From Streptomyces iranensis (GTDB taxonomy: Bacteria; Actinomycetota; Actinomycetes; Streptomycetales; Streptomycetaceae): 64,000 nt of DNA. Shown here in pieces: positions 42,970-51,527 of the stretch. Where the stretch lies: NCBI RefSeq assembly GCF_017874715.1, contig NZ_JAGGLR010000023.1, positions 1 through 64,000 on the forward strand, written 5' to 3'. The notes beneath the pieces are model-generated. The model was not told the DNA's origin. It ran no database searches and saw only the letters and a program-made list of their open reading frames with translations. Numbering within the stretch: position 1 is the stretch's first letter; every line of letters starts with the position of its first letter. A program made the translations under genes and the position numbers.

Positions 42970-43323
42970 CTACCGCCCTTCGGCCCTGGCGGCCCAGGAG
43001 GAGCGGATGCCCCGCAGGATCCACTTCAGTCGGTCATCGGGGATGAAGAAGCCACCGACCCCGGAGGAGAACAGCACGTCGTGGACCCGCTGCGAGGTCT
43101 CCGCCAGGCGCCCTTCGAAGTCCTCGCCGTCCCGCGGCCGCGCGGGCAGCAGGATGACGATGGTGTCGTCCCGCTCCTCGACGACCTCGACGGCGAAGTC
43201 CTCACGCGGGCGGTAGCCGGATTCCTCGCAGAGCACCCGCTTCGGGTCGGCGAACAGCCTGGCACGGTAGGTGGGGTCGTTGACGATCTGCAGGGTGTGG
43301 GCGGTGCCGGCGTCAGCTGTCAT
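42970..43323 (-). CDS. NHLP-like (nitrile hydratase leader-like) small protein
   Basis: 117 residues from ATG 43323, which follows GAGGAG with 5-base spacing and overlaps the RidA-fusion gene by 11 bases. Residues 10-62 (IVNDPTYRARLFADPKRVLC, then FAVEVVEERDDTIVILLPAR) follow the NHLP pattern: helix, D/E-P, Leu-rich helix, then a beta strand ending LPA. NHLP domains occur as leaders of RiPP precursors and in nitrile hydratase alpha subunits. No metal motif C-x-x-C-S-C and no Gly-Gly cleavage site before a clear core were seen. The tail (SSGVGGFFIPDDRLKWILRG) resembles the tail of the upstream RidA-NHLP protein. Confidence 0.6.
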   Translation of the reverse strand: MTADAGTAHTLQIVNDPTYRARLFADPKRVLCEESGYRPREDFAVEVVEERDDTIVILLPARPRDGEDFEGRLAETSQRVHDVLFSSGVGGFFIPDDRLKWILRGIRSSWAARAEGR

Positions 43324-44113
43324 CGCTGCTCCTCGCATCGGTGGTGGGACGGGACCGGTGGAAGCCGCGGCGCATGGCCAGTAGCCCGGCCTTGAGCCGC
43401 TCGGGCAGAACCCAGACGAATGTGTCGCCGCTGCGCCACTGGTCCATGAGGTTCACCGCCTCGCACCGGTCCGGCTCACCGGGCTCTTTCGCGGGCGGGA
43501 CGAGGTAGTAGAGAGTGTCGCGTTTCTGCAGTTTGACCTGCACCGCGATACCGGGCGGCACCGTCACACCCAGCGCTGCCAGAGCGAGGCCCGGATCGCG
43601 TTCCAGCTGCTCGGCGAAGGCCGGGTCCGCCCAGGCGCGACGGGTGAGCGCCGCTTCGAGATCCTCCTCGGCCGCCCGTCCCACACTCGGCGGCCCACTC
43701 GGCGTCGCGGCCGGAACCGGGCCGACCGCGGCGACCACCTGGACCTCGACCAGATAGTCAGGGGCGAAGAGCGCCGACACGCCCACCAGTGTGCTGGCCG
43801 GTGTCCGCACCGTTCCGGCCCGCAGCGGTTCGAAGATCGCGGGCAGTAGCTCGGGGGTGTAATCGACGACGAAGACGGTCTCCTGGACGATGTCGTCCCG
43901 GGTGGCGCCGACCGAGGCGAGCGCCGCGTCGAGATTGCGGGCGATCTGTGCCGCCTGGGCCGCGTGGTCGCCCGGTCCGACAGACTGTCCCTCGGCGTCG
44001 AAGGCGACCTGACCGGACAGTTGCACCAGCCGTACGTCTTCGACGGTGACCACCTGGGTGATGGCGTCGGACGGGTTGTACACGCCCGGGGGGTTGAGAC
44101 GGGTCACGGTCAC
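43313..44113 (-). CDS. RidA-domain / NHLP-like fusion protein
   Basis: 266 residues from GTG 44113, overlapping the monooxygenase stop by 4 bases (GTGA). Residues 1-132 are a RidA/YjgF domain (LVQLSGQVAFDAEGQSVGPG, ARNLDAALASVGATRDDIVQ, ALFAPDYLVEVQVVA). The arginine of the usual P-A-R-S active-site motif is missing (RTPASTLVGVS), so imine deaminase activity is doubtful. Residues 150-202 are NHLP-like (LTRRAWADPAFAEQLERDPG, then VQVKLQKRDTLYYLVPPA). The tail SGDTFVWVLPERLKAGLLAM parallels the next protein. No described fusion of this kind is known to me. Confidence 0.7.
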   Translation of the reverse strand: MTVTRLNPPGVYNPSDAITQVVTVEDVRLVQLSGQVAFDAEGQSVGPGDHAAQAAQIARNLDAALASVGATRDDIVQETVFVVDYTPELLPAIFEPLRAGTVRTPASTLVGVSALFAPDYLVEVQVVAAVGPVPAATPSGPPSVGRAAEEDLEAALTRRAWADPAFAEQLERDPGLALAALGVTVPPGIAVQVKLQKRDTLYYLVPPAKEPGEPDRCEAVNLMDQWRSGDTFVWVLPERLKAGLLAMRRGFHRSRPTTDARSSDDS

Positions 44114-45642
44114 CGGGTGGCCATCCCTTGCGTCGCGCCGGCCCAGGCGGCGAGGGCGGTGACCCGCTCGGCGCGCCTGGCGTCCGGCTCAGTGCCGCGA
44201 GTGGCCCAGGCGATGTGCCCGTCGGGACGGACCAGCACCTCGGTGACCCCGTCCAGTTCCGGATGGCCGTCGTGCCGGGCGACGGCGACGGCGGTGACCC
44301 GCGAGTCCCACCCGTCGCCGACGGTCTGCCCCGAGCCGGTGTCTCCGGCGAGGCCGAGGAGGACGAAGTGGCCCCGGGAGAACAGCTCGTATGCCCGTGT
44401 CGCCGCCGACGAGGCTTCGATGAATCCGATGTCGGGCATCCGCCGGCCCACCAACGGGTCGGCGGCGTGGGCGTCGCTGTCCGAGTAGCTGGTGGCGAGC
44501 GCGGAAACCTGGCCGGCGATCCGGCGATTGACCTCCGGGATGCCCAGCAGTTCGTCCAGCAGGCCGCGCAGGGCGGCGGCGGGGCGGTGATACTGCGGGA
44601 CGAGCGTCAACTCCGCGAGCAGGGTCTGCACCTCGGTGTTCTCGGTGACGGCTCGCCCGACCGGCCGGCGCTCGGCGTCGTAGCCGTCCAGCAGACCGGG
44701 TGGCGCCCAGCCGTTTATCTCGGCGGCCAGCTTCCACCCCAGGTTCATGGCGTCCTGCAGACCGGTGTTCAGCCCTTGGCCGGCCGCGGGGAAATGGATG
44801 TGGGCGGCATCGCCCGCCAGGAGAACGCGGCCGCGCCGGTAGCTGTCCGCGAGGCGGGTGGCGTTGCCGAAGCGCGACAGCCACCGCGACTCGGCGACCC
44901 CGAGGTCGGAGCCGCAGATCCGGGTCAGCGACGTACGGAATTCCTCCAGGGACACGGGCACACCGCTCGGGGTACGCATCCGCTCCGGGTCCAGATACAC
45001 CAAGCGGGTCAGTCCACCGTCCAAGGGCGCCACCAGCACGCCGCGCGCCCGCGCCCGGTCGAGTGCGGCCGGATCGGCGTCGACCACCGCGAAGTCCCCG
45101 AGTACGCCGGTCAAGGTCTCGTCCACACCCGGGAAGGCGATACCCGCGGCCTCGCGCACTCCGCTGCGACCGCCGTCGCACCCGACGACATACCGCGCGT
45201 ACAGGGTCTCGGCGCGGCCGCCCGGTCCGCGGACCTGCACCTCGACGCCGTCCGCGGCCTGGCGGAGACCGGTGCTCTCATAGCCGCGGGTGATCTCCAC
45301 CCCCAGCTCCAACGCCCGCTCCTGGAGCAGGAATTCGGTACGCGCCTGGGGGAGGAACAGGGTGTAGCCGTGCCGGCTGTCGAGCGCGGCGAAGTCGAGC
45401 CGGGTGTCCAGGCCCGCGAAGTGCCAGCCCGGCACCGTACGGCCGAGCGCGAGGAATCGGGGCGCGAGGCCGCGCAGGTCCATCAGTTCCACACTGCGCG
45501 GATGCAGGGTCAACGCACGGGAGTCTCGCTGCGGCTCGGTGCGCCGCTCGATGATCCGCGTGCGGACGCCTGCCAGCGCCAGCTCGCAGGCGAGCATCAG
45601 GCCGGTCGGTCCGGCACCGACGACGATCACATCGGCATGCAT
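44110..45642 (-). CDS. FAD-dependent aromatic monooxygenase
   Basis: 510 residues from ATG 45642 (GGAGGG upstream). FAD-binding GxGxxG is in VIVVGAGPTGLMLACELALA, the DG motif in VVGCDGGRSGVREA, and the GD motif in GRVLLAGDAAHIHFPAAGQG followed by LNTGLQDAMNLGWKLA. A thioredoxin-like C-terminal domain is present (FVLLGLAGDTGSG). It belongs to the PheA/TfdB family that hydroxylates polyketide or phenolic rings. It is first in the four-gene leftward operon and is divergent from a TetR gene with a strong operator between. Confidence 0.93.
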   Translation of the reverse strand: MHADVIVVGAGPTGLMLACELALAGVRTRIIERRTEPQRDSRALTLHPRSVELMDLRGLAPRFLALGRTVPGWHFAGLDTRLDFAALDSRHGYTLFLPQARTEFLLQERALELGVEITRGYESTGLRQAADGVEVQVRGPGGRAETLYARYVVGCDGGRSGVREAAGIAFPGVDETLTGVLGDFAVVDADPAALDRARARGVLVAPLDGGLTRLVYLDPERMRTPSGVPVSLEEFRTSLTRICGSDLGVAESRWLSRFGNATRLADSYRRGRVLLAGDAAHIHFPAAGQGLNTGLQDAMNLGWKLAAEINGWAPPGLLDGYDAERRPVGRAVTENTEVQTLLAELTLVPQYHRPAAALRGLLDELLGIPEVNRRIAGQVSALATSYSDSDAHAADPLVGRRMPDIGFIEASSAATRAYELFSRGHFVLLGLAGDTGSGQTVGDGWDSRVTAVAVARHDGHPELDGVTEVLVRPDGHIAWATRGTEPDARRAERVTALAAWAGATQGMATR

Positions 45643-45660
45643 AGGTAGGGCCCTCCATTT

Positions 45661-45692
45661 AGTGAACAACGTTCACGAGAACGCTGTTCACT
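45661..45692. promoter_or_regulatory. TetR-type operator between monooxygenase and TetR genes
   Basis: Arms AGTGAACAACGTTC (45661-45674) and GAACGCTGTTCACT (45679-45692) are complementary except for one base, with a 4-base centre. It lies between divergent starts at 45642 and 45705. TATAGT at 45692-45697 abuts it and could be a -10 box for the TetR gene, implying a very short or absent leader. It should be bound by the adjacent TetR. Confidence 0.8.
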
Positions 45693-45704
45693 ATAGTGGG
45701 AGCC

Positions 45705-46391
45705 ATGAGTTCCACGTCAAGTCCCGGCCGAGGCAGGCCCGCCCGGCTCGACCGGTCGAGCACCGTCGACACCGCCCTGCAACTGCTGGACTCCCTCGGC
45801 CTCGACGACCTGACCATGCGGCGCCTGGCCGACTCCCTGGGGGTGCAGGCCGGGGCGCTGTACCGCCACTTCGCCACCAAGCAGGACCTGCTGACCGCGA
45901 TGGCCGAACGGATGCTGGCCGACATCCCCACACCCCGCGAGAACGGCGACTGGGATGAGCTCCTGGCCGACCTGGCCCGAGCGCTGCGCACGGCCCTGCT
46001 CACCCACCGCGACGGCGCTCGGGTATTCGCCGGTACGCACTCGACGGGGGCGCACACCCTGCGCTTCTCCGAATCCGTCATCGGCGTGCTGCGCGAGGCG
46101 GGCTTCACCGATGCGGACGCCGCTCGCGCCCTGATGGCGGTGGCCAACTTCACGGTCGGCCACACCCTGGAGGAACAGGCCGCCCTCCGGCCCGGCGACG
46201 AAGCGGACGCGGACCCCGAACGCCTGCGCCAGGCCGTGGAGTCCGGGCCGTTCCCGCACCTCGTCGCCGCCCTGCCCACCCTCACCGGCACCGACTTCAC
46301 GGCCCACTTCGAATTCGGCCTGCACCTGCTCGTCCAGGGCCTACAGGCGCTCGACGAATCCGGCACCCGGCGGGGCCCAGGAGGCGCCTGA
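45705..46391 (+). CDS. TetR-family regulator
   Basis: 228 residues from ATG 45705; GTG 45696 is an alternative. The N-terminal helix-turn-helix is MRRLADSLGVQAGALYRHFA. The C-terminal ligand domain has a TetR_C-like pattern (FSESVIGVLREAGFTDADAA). Divergent to the FAD monooxygenase operon with a near-perfect palindrome between them, it probably represses both and responds to the monooxygenase substrate. Confidence 0.92.
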   Translation: MSSTSSPGRGRPARLDRSSTVDTALQLLDSLGLDDLTMRRLADSLGVQAGALYRHFATKQDLLTAMAERMLADIPTPRENGDWDELLADLARALRTALLTHRDGARVFAGTHSTGAHTLRFSESVIGVLREAGFTDADAARALMAVANFTVGHTLEEQAALRPGDEADADPERLRQAVESGPFPHLVAALPTLTGTDFTAHFEFGLHLLVQGLQALDESGTRRGPGGA

Positions 46392-46408
46392 CCGTGCCGC
46401 GTGGCCTG

Positions 46409-47110
46409 TCAGACGGCGGGCCGCCGATCTGTGACGCTCTGTGACGTACGGATGCCGAGCGCGGGCAGTATCACTTCGTCGACCAGGGTTTCGTGGAATG
46501 TCCGGTCCGCGCATCCGCGCATGAACATCACGCGGTACGCGCTCATGGACGGGATGATCAGCGCGAGCGTGTCGATGTCCGTGCTCGCCGGGATCTCGCC
46601 GCGTTCGACGGCGCGCGCCATGAGCTGCCGGTAGGCGGCGGCGGACGGTTCGACGATCGCGGCGTCGACGGCGGCGGCGAGTTCGGGGGCGCGGTAGAGC
46701 AGGGACATCAGACCCGACAGGATTTTGATGCGCTGCTCGCTCTCGCCGAGCCAGCGCGGGTTGATCATCGCGATCATGTCGCCGCGCAGTGAGCCGGTGT
46801 CCGGCAGCCGGCCGGGGGACAGTGCGGTGTCCTTCAAGGAGGCGACGGCGTCGAGCACAAGGTGCCCTTTGGTGTCCCACCGCCGGTAGATCGTGGCCTT
46901 CCCCGCCTTGGCGCGGGTGGCGACCATGTCGATAGTCATGGCCTCGTACCCGGTCTCGGCGAGGACGTCGAGAGCGGCCTCGAGGATCTCCGCGTCGCGG
47001 GTGTGGTCCCGTTTGCGCCCGAGCCGCGGGGCGGGCCGTTCCGGCGCGGACTGTTCCGGCGCGGCCCCGCCTGCGCCGCCTGTCGAGGCTGCCGCTCCTG
47101 GCCCTGGCAT
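46409..47110 (-). CDS. TetR-family regulator of the MFS exporter
   Basis: 233 residues from ATG 47110, preceded by GGAGGG with 8-base spacing. The HTH is TIDMVATRAKAGKATIYRRW; the C-terminal domain starts LLYRAPELAAAVDAAIVEPS. It is divergent from the EmrB-type exporter gene. A 17-base perfect inverted repeat fills the space between, so it very likely represses the exporter and itself. Confidence 0.92.
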   Translation of the reverse strand: MPGPGAAASTGGAGGAAPEQSAPERPAPRLGRKRDHTRDAEILEAALDVLAETGYEAMTIDMVATRAKAGKATIYRRWDTKGHLVLDAVASLKDTALSPGRLPDTGSLRGDMIAMINPRWLGESEQRIKILSGLMSLLYRAPELAAAVDAAIVEPSAAAYRQLMARAVERGEIPASTDIDTLALIIPSMSAYRVMFMRGCADRTFHETLVDEVILPALGIRTSQSVTDRRPAV

Positions 47111-47146
47111 GCGTGACGCCCTCCTTCCGAAGCCTCCAACAGCGTA

Positions 47147-47202
47147 CCAGTCAGTTCCGGAACGTACGAGTTCCGAGACGTACGAGTTCCGGAACTGACT
47201 GG
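47147..47202. promoter_or_regulatory. Large palindromic operator of the TetR/MFS pair
   Basis: CCAGTCAGTTCCGGAAC (47147-47163) and its perfect reverse complement (47186-47202) flank a 22-base centre that contains a third related half, GTTCCGAGAC. Each arm contains its own palindrome GTTCCGGAAC. This suggests two or three TetR dimers binding cooperatively. The exporter start is 21 bases downstream. Confidence 0.85.
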
Positions 47203-47222
47203 TTTCGTTTATGGTGAGGCAC

Positions 47223-48698
47223 ATGGAAGCTGCACTTCAAAGCGGAGCGCCGCCCCAGTCCGACGGCAGCGCGGCCGCGCGCCGTTGGTGGGTGCTCGGC
47301 GCGGTGGTACTGGCTCAGCTGATGGTGGTCCTGGACGGCACGGTGGTGAACATCGCGCTCCCTTCGGCCCAGACGGACCTGGGCTTCACCGACGGCGACC
47401 GCCAGTGGATCGTCACCGGCTACTCACTGGCCTTCGGCGGTCTGCTGCTGCTCGGCGGCCGGGTGTCGGACATGATCGGCCGCAAGCGCGCGTTCCTGGC
47501 GGGCCTGGTGGGCTTCGCCGCCGCGTCGGCGCTGGGCGGCGCGGCCGATGGATTCGGCGTGCTGGTGGCCGCCCGCGTGCTCCAGGGTGCGGCGGGCGCG
47601 CTGCTGGCACCCACCGCACTGGCCGTCCTGGCCACGACGTTCACCGCACCGAAGGAACGCGCCCGTGCCTTCGGCGTGTTCAGCGCCGCCGCGGGCGCCG
47701 GCAGCGCGATAGGTGTGCTGCTCGGCGGATTCCTGACCGAGGGTCTGAACTGGCGCTGGACGCTCTACATCAACGTATTCATCGCCGTGGTGGCCGCGGC
47801 CGCGGCCACCGTGTCCATCGGCCGCACCCCGCGTCGGGGACCCCGGCCGGCCCTCGACATCCCCGGCGCGGTGCTGGTCTCCGCCGGGCTGTTCGCCCTG
47901 GTCCTCGGCTTCTCCGAGGCCGAGACCGACGGATGGGCCTCGCCGCCCAGCTGGGCACCGCTCACCGCCTCGGCGCTGCTGCTGGTGGCGTTCGCCGCCC
48001 GGCAGCGGCGCACGGCGCACCCCCTGCTGCCACCGGGCGTCCTGCTCGACCGCGACCGGGCGGCCGGCTACAGCGGCATCCTGCTGGCAAGCGTCGGAAT
48101 GTTCGGCGTCTCGCTCTTCGTCAACTACTACCTCCAGGACTCCCTCCACTACTCACCGATACGGACCGGCCTGGCCTTCCTGCCCATGGTCGTCCTGCTC
48201 GTCATCGGCTCCCAACTCGCGACCAATGTCTTCCTGCCCCGCCTCGGGCACCGGAGGGTGGTGCCGACCGGCATGGCGCTGGGCGCCGTCGGCATGGTCC
48301 TGCTCACCGGCCTGGAGCCGGACAGCACGTACACCACCGGCGTCCTGCCCGCCCTGCTGCTCATCGGCTTCGGCATCGGCAACGTCATCACCTCGTCCTT
48401 CCAGGCCGGCACCTCGGGCGTCGACCCCGGAACCATCGGCGTCGCCTCCGCCGTGGTCAACACCAGCCAGCAGATCGGCGGCTCGATCGGCACCGCCCTG
48501 CTCAACACGCTGGCCACCGCGGCAACCGGCCACTACCTCGCCGCACACGGCACCTCACCGGCCGCCACCGCACAGGCCGCCACCCACGGCTACGCCGTCG
48601 CCTACTGGTGGGGCGCCGGCACCTACACCGCAGGAGCACTCCTCACCGCCCTGCTCTACCGCCACAAGCGGCGACCCGCCCCACAGCCCAGCACCTGA
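47223..48698 (+). CDS. EmrB/QacA-type MFS multidrug exporter (14 TM)
   Basis: 491 residues from ATG 47223; ATG 47211 is an alternative. Motif A is GGRVSDMIGRKRAF, motif C is GAGSAIGVLLGGFL, and the DHA2 start VVLDGTVVNIALPSAQTDLG is clear. The length and about 14 hydrophobic segments fit DHA2 drug:proton antiporters. It is controlled by the divergent TetR and followed 37 bases later by the SnoaL-like gene. Confidence 0.94.
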   Translation: MEAALQSGAPPQSDGSAAARRWWVLGAVVLAQLMVVLDGTVVNIALPSAQTDLGFTDGDRQWIVTGYSLAFGGLLLLGGRVSDMIGRKRAFLAGLVGFAAASALGGAADGFGVLVAARVLQGAAGALLAPTALAVLATTFTAPKERARAFGVFSAAAGAGSAIGVLLGGFLTEGLNWRWTLYINVFIAVVAAAAATVSIGRTPRRGPRPALDIPGAVLVSAGLFALVLGFSEAETDGWASPPSWAPLTASALLLVAFAARQRRTAHPLLPPGVLLDRDRAAGYSGILLASVGMFGVSLFVNYYLQDSLHYSPIRTGLAFLPMVVLLVIGSQLATNVFLPRLGHRRVVPTGMALGAVGMVLLTGLEPDSTYTTGVLPALLLIGFGIGNVITSSFQAGTSGVDPGTIGVASAVVNTSQQIGGSIGTALLNTLATAATGHYLAAHGTSPAATAQAATHGYAVAYWWGAGTYTAGALLTALLYRHKRRPAPQPST

Positions 48699-48735
48699 AG
48701 CAGACGAACAAGAAGACACAGACAGGACAACGCAC

Positions 48736-49230
48736 ATGCCAACTTCCCCCGCCCCCATCCCCACCCCCGCGGACGCGCCGGCCGACCCGGCCCGGGACCA
48801 GATCCAGATCGCTCAGGTTCTGTACCGGCTCGCCCGCGCGATGGACACCCGCGACTGGGACCTGCTGGCCACCTGCTTCATTCCCGAGGCCGTGGGCGAC
48901 TTCGCCACCGGCCAGGCCGTCGGACTGGACAGCATGCTCCTCGACTACAAGGCGTTCCTGCCGCCGCTGGACACCACACAACACCTGGTCACCAACATCG
49001 AGACCGCCATCGACGGCGATACCGCCGAAGCGACGGCCTACTTCCTGGCCCAGCACGTCCGCGCGGACACCGAAGGCGGCGACCAGTTCCTCATCGGGGG
49101 ACGGTACGACGACCGGCTCACCCGCACGACCGAAGGCTGGCGGATCACCCGACGACGAGTCACCGGCTCCTGGACGCAAGGCAATCCGAAGGTGGTGGGC
49201 ACCACGCTGGACCGACGCGAGAACGGCTGA
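48736..49230 (+). CDS. SnoaL-like / NTF2-fold protein
   Basis: 164 residues. A cone-shaped NTF2 fold is indicated by QIQIAQVLYRLARAMDTRDW, then LLATCFIPEAVGDF, HLVTNIETAIDGDTAEATAY and GRYDDRLTRTTEGWRITRRR. Family members are polyketide cyclases, hydroxylases or dehydratases. The Asp/His pair (DTRDWD, QHLVTN) is in place. It is cotranscribed with the exporter and may modify or detoxify the exported compound. Confidence 0.88.
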   Translation: MPTSPAPIPTPADAPADPARDQIQIAQVLYRLARAMDTRDWDLLATCFIPEAVGDFATGQAVGLDSMLLDYKAFLPPLDTTQHLVTNIETAIDGDTAEATAYFLAQHVRADTEGGDQFLIGGRYDDRLTRTTEGWRITRRRVTGSWTQGNPKVVGTTLDRRENG

Positions 49231-49304
49231 TCATCGTCCCGGCGCCGCATCTCGCCGGATCCTCCGCGGTAATCCAGATCTCGGAGGGGCAGGTTGCGGC
49301 GCTC

Positions 49305-50114
49305 CTATGCCTGCCTGGATCCCACCACATTCGCCAGCAGCTCGGCCGTGCCCTCTGGTGACTCCACCGGGAAGTGGTGGCTGCCCAGATCGACGAGCGT
49401 GATGTCGAAGCGGTCCTCGTAACGGTCGATCGCTTCCTGCGTTGTCAGTTCTCGTACCGCGAACACAGTGATCGGCTGCTTGGTCTCACGCAGCGCTGTG
49501 TCCATGTCCCAGTGGACCAGACCTTCGATGGCGTGCAGACCGGCGGGCTGCCGTACGGCGACCATCTTTTCGAAGTACGTGTTCTTGAGAGCTTCGTCGG
49601 TACCGGCGGGCGAGCCACCCTCGACCAGGCCCCGCACCGCTCCGGCGAAGTCCTCACGGAACATGTGCTGCATCGCCTCGACCTGTTCCTCGCTCTGCGC
49701 TGGGAACAGTCCCAGGTAGTGCAGCGCGTCGAGGGCGACCACATGCGAGACCGTGTCCGGGAGCTGTCGGCCGACTTCGACGGCAACTGCCCCGCCGAGA
49801 GAGTGGCCGGCCACGACCACCGTGTCCACAGATTCGGCTTCCAGTACGGCGGCCACATCGCGAGCGAATTCTTCGATCGTCCAGGTGTTCCGCGTTGACC
49901 GCGATTCACCGTGCTCGGCAAGGTCGATCGCGAGGGCGCGGTAGTTTTCGGGCAGACGATCGGCAACCGCGTCAAAGTCGGTCCGGCTGCACCCCCAGCC
50001 GTGGATGAGCGCCAGGGTCGGCCCCGTGGCGGGCCCACTGGCCGTATACCGGATCGTCGTGTGGTCCTCCCGCTGAACCTCAAGGTTCTTCTTCATCCTG
50101 TTTACGTCGGTCAC
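49305..50114 (-). CDS. Alpha/beta hydrolase
   Basis: 269 residues from GTG 50114, which has AAGGAG six bases upstream; ATG 50096 is also possible. Oxyanion LIHGWGCSRTDFDAV, nucleophile GHSLGGAVAVEV and late His in LGSHHFPVESPEG are typical. Substrate unknown. It lies 73 bases below an MFS gene and an Old Yellow Enzyme gene on the same strand and may share their transcript. Confidence 0.9.
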   Translation of the reverse strand: MTDVNRMKKNLEVQREDHTTIRYTASGPATGPTLALIHGWGCSRTDFDAVADRLPENYRALAIDLAEHGESRSTRNTWTIEEFARDVAAVLEAESVDTVVVAGHSLGGAVAVEVGRQLPDTVSHVVALDALHYLGLFPAQSEEQVEAMQHMFREDFAGAVRGLVEGGSPAGTDEALKNTYFEKMVAVRQPAGLHAIEGLVHWDMDTALRETKQPITVFAVRELTTQEAIDRYEDRFDITLVDLGSHHFPVESPEGTAELLANVVGSRQA

Positions 50115-50187
50115 AACGTCTCCTTGTTGAATATGGTGAACATGGTGAAGAGCTGTATCGGTCGGTGCGGTGATGCCGTTCGACACC

Positions 50188-51489
50188 TCAGCCGCACGGG
50201 GCGCTTTCTGGGGGCATGACCGCCGGCCGCCGCGCCCGTACCTGGTTCAAGCGCAGCACGAAGGCAGACAGAGCGATCGCCACAATGGTCAGCGCGGAGA
50301 GCTCGGCGGCCGGCCTCAGCCCGATGTTGGTCACGGCGATTCCGCCGAGTACGGAGGGCACGCTGTTTCCCAGGTAGCTGATGACGTTCGCCATGGCGAA
50401 CACACCGCCGCGCTCGTCCGGCTTGGCGACGCGGGCCAAGGTACCGAAGGTTGCCAGCACCGACGCACCGAATCCGATACCCGAAACGACGGTGCCGACG
50501 GCGGCAAGCCAGGCAAGGTTTTCCACCACCCCGGTGAGCGATGTCAGGGTGCCGATCCCGAGCAGTGCGGACGAGGGGGCCAGCAGCGAGGGCGCCGGTC
50601 TGGCGCGGAGCAGGGTGATCGCGACCGCTCCGGTGCCGGTCAGGAGGGTCACGACGACGCCGCCGACCAGGTGGCTGTTCAGCCCCAGCAACCGGGCCGC
50701 GACGGATGGGCCGAGGGAGAGGTATATCCCGGCGAGTGCCCAGGCGGCGATCCCCACTGGCACCAGGGGGACAAAGTCTCCGCGCAGGTGCGCGGGCATC
50801 GCGACCCGCGGGCGCAGTGAGGCGACAGCGCCTGGCCGACGGGGCGACGTCTCAGGTGCAAGGGAGACGACCACCGCCGCTGCCGCCATTGCGACGAGCA
50901 GCAATCCGTAGACCAGCTGGGTCGGGGACGGGGCGAGCTCGACAAGCACTCCGCTGCTCAGAGCACCGAGCGCGAGTCCGCTCAGGGGCGCTATGGAGGT
51001 GACGACGCCTGCCCGCCCGTGCGAGGGCTCGAGATCGACAAGCATGGCGCTCAGGGTGGTCGTCGCCGCCCCGGTCGCGATGCCCTGCAGCACCCGTGCG
51101 GCGGACAGGGTGAAGACGTTCTCGGCGAGCAGGAACAGAACGAGTGCGGCCACTTCCAGCGCGATCGCGGCGGCGAGTACCGGTCGGCGGCCGAGATGAT
51201 CCGACAGGGCTCCGACAGTGAGCAACGAGGCCAGCAGACCGAATACGTACAGGGCGAAGACGACGGTCAGTGCCCACGCCGCGAAGTGCCACTGCTGCTG
51301 GTAGATCACGTAGAGCGGGGAAGGTGCGCTGGAAGCGGCCAGGAAGGCGATGTAGACGACGGCTATGGCCGAGAAGAAGCCCTTCCCGGGCCTGCGGTGC
51401 GAACCGCGGCCCGGTGGTGCGTACGGTGTCTTCGCGCCGTCCGGCCCGCCGGCTTTACGGCCCCGTGCAGCGCTGTGTGTGATTGCCAT
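50188..51489 (-). CDS. MFS transporter (12 TM, DHA1-like)
   Basis: 433 residues. Motif A is GALSDHLGRRPVLAAA, and about 12 hydrophobic segments are visible after a 37-residue basic N-terminal tail. The usual first-helix motif is SAIAVVYIAFLAASSAPSPL. It lies 38 bases below the Old Yellow Enzyme gene. It is probably an efflux pump for an electrophile or drug. Confidence 0.9.
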   Translation of the reverse strand: MAITHSAARGRKAGGPDGAKTPYAPPGRGSHRRPGKGFFSAIAVVYIAFLAASSAPSPLYVIYQQQWHFAAWALTVVFALYVFGLLASLLTVGALSDHLGRRPVLAAAIALEVAALVLFLLAENVFTLSAARVLQGIATGAATTTLSAMLVDLEPSHGRAGVVTSIAPLSGLALGALSSGVLVELAPSPTQLVYGLLLVAMAAAAVVVSLAPETSPRRPGAVASLRPRVAMPAHLRGDFVPLVPVGIAAWALAGIYLSLGPSVAARLLGLNSHLVGGVVVTLLTGTGAVAITLLRARPAPSLLAPSSALLGIGTLTSLTGVVENLAWLAAVGTVVSGIGFGASVLATFGTLARVAKPDERGGVFAMANVISYLGNSVPSVLGGIAVTNIGLRPAAELSALTIVAIALSAFVLRLNQVRARRPAVMPPESAPCG

Positions 51490-51527
51490 TGGGTGTTCCC
51501 TTCATCCCCCCGGCCGCCACTGTGATC

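Noticed and set aside
42970..43323. Nitrile hydratase alpha subunit
   Set aside because: Only the leader-like segment is present; the metal-binding cysteine motif and the length of a true alpha subunit are missing.
47285..49402. A 705-codon plus frame over the MFS and SnoaL genes
   Set aside because: Out of frame with both; proline/arginine-rich shadow.
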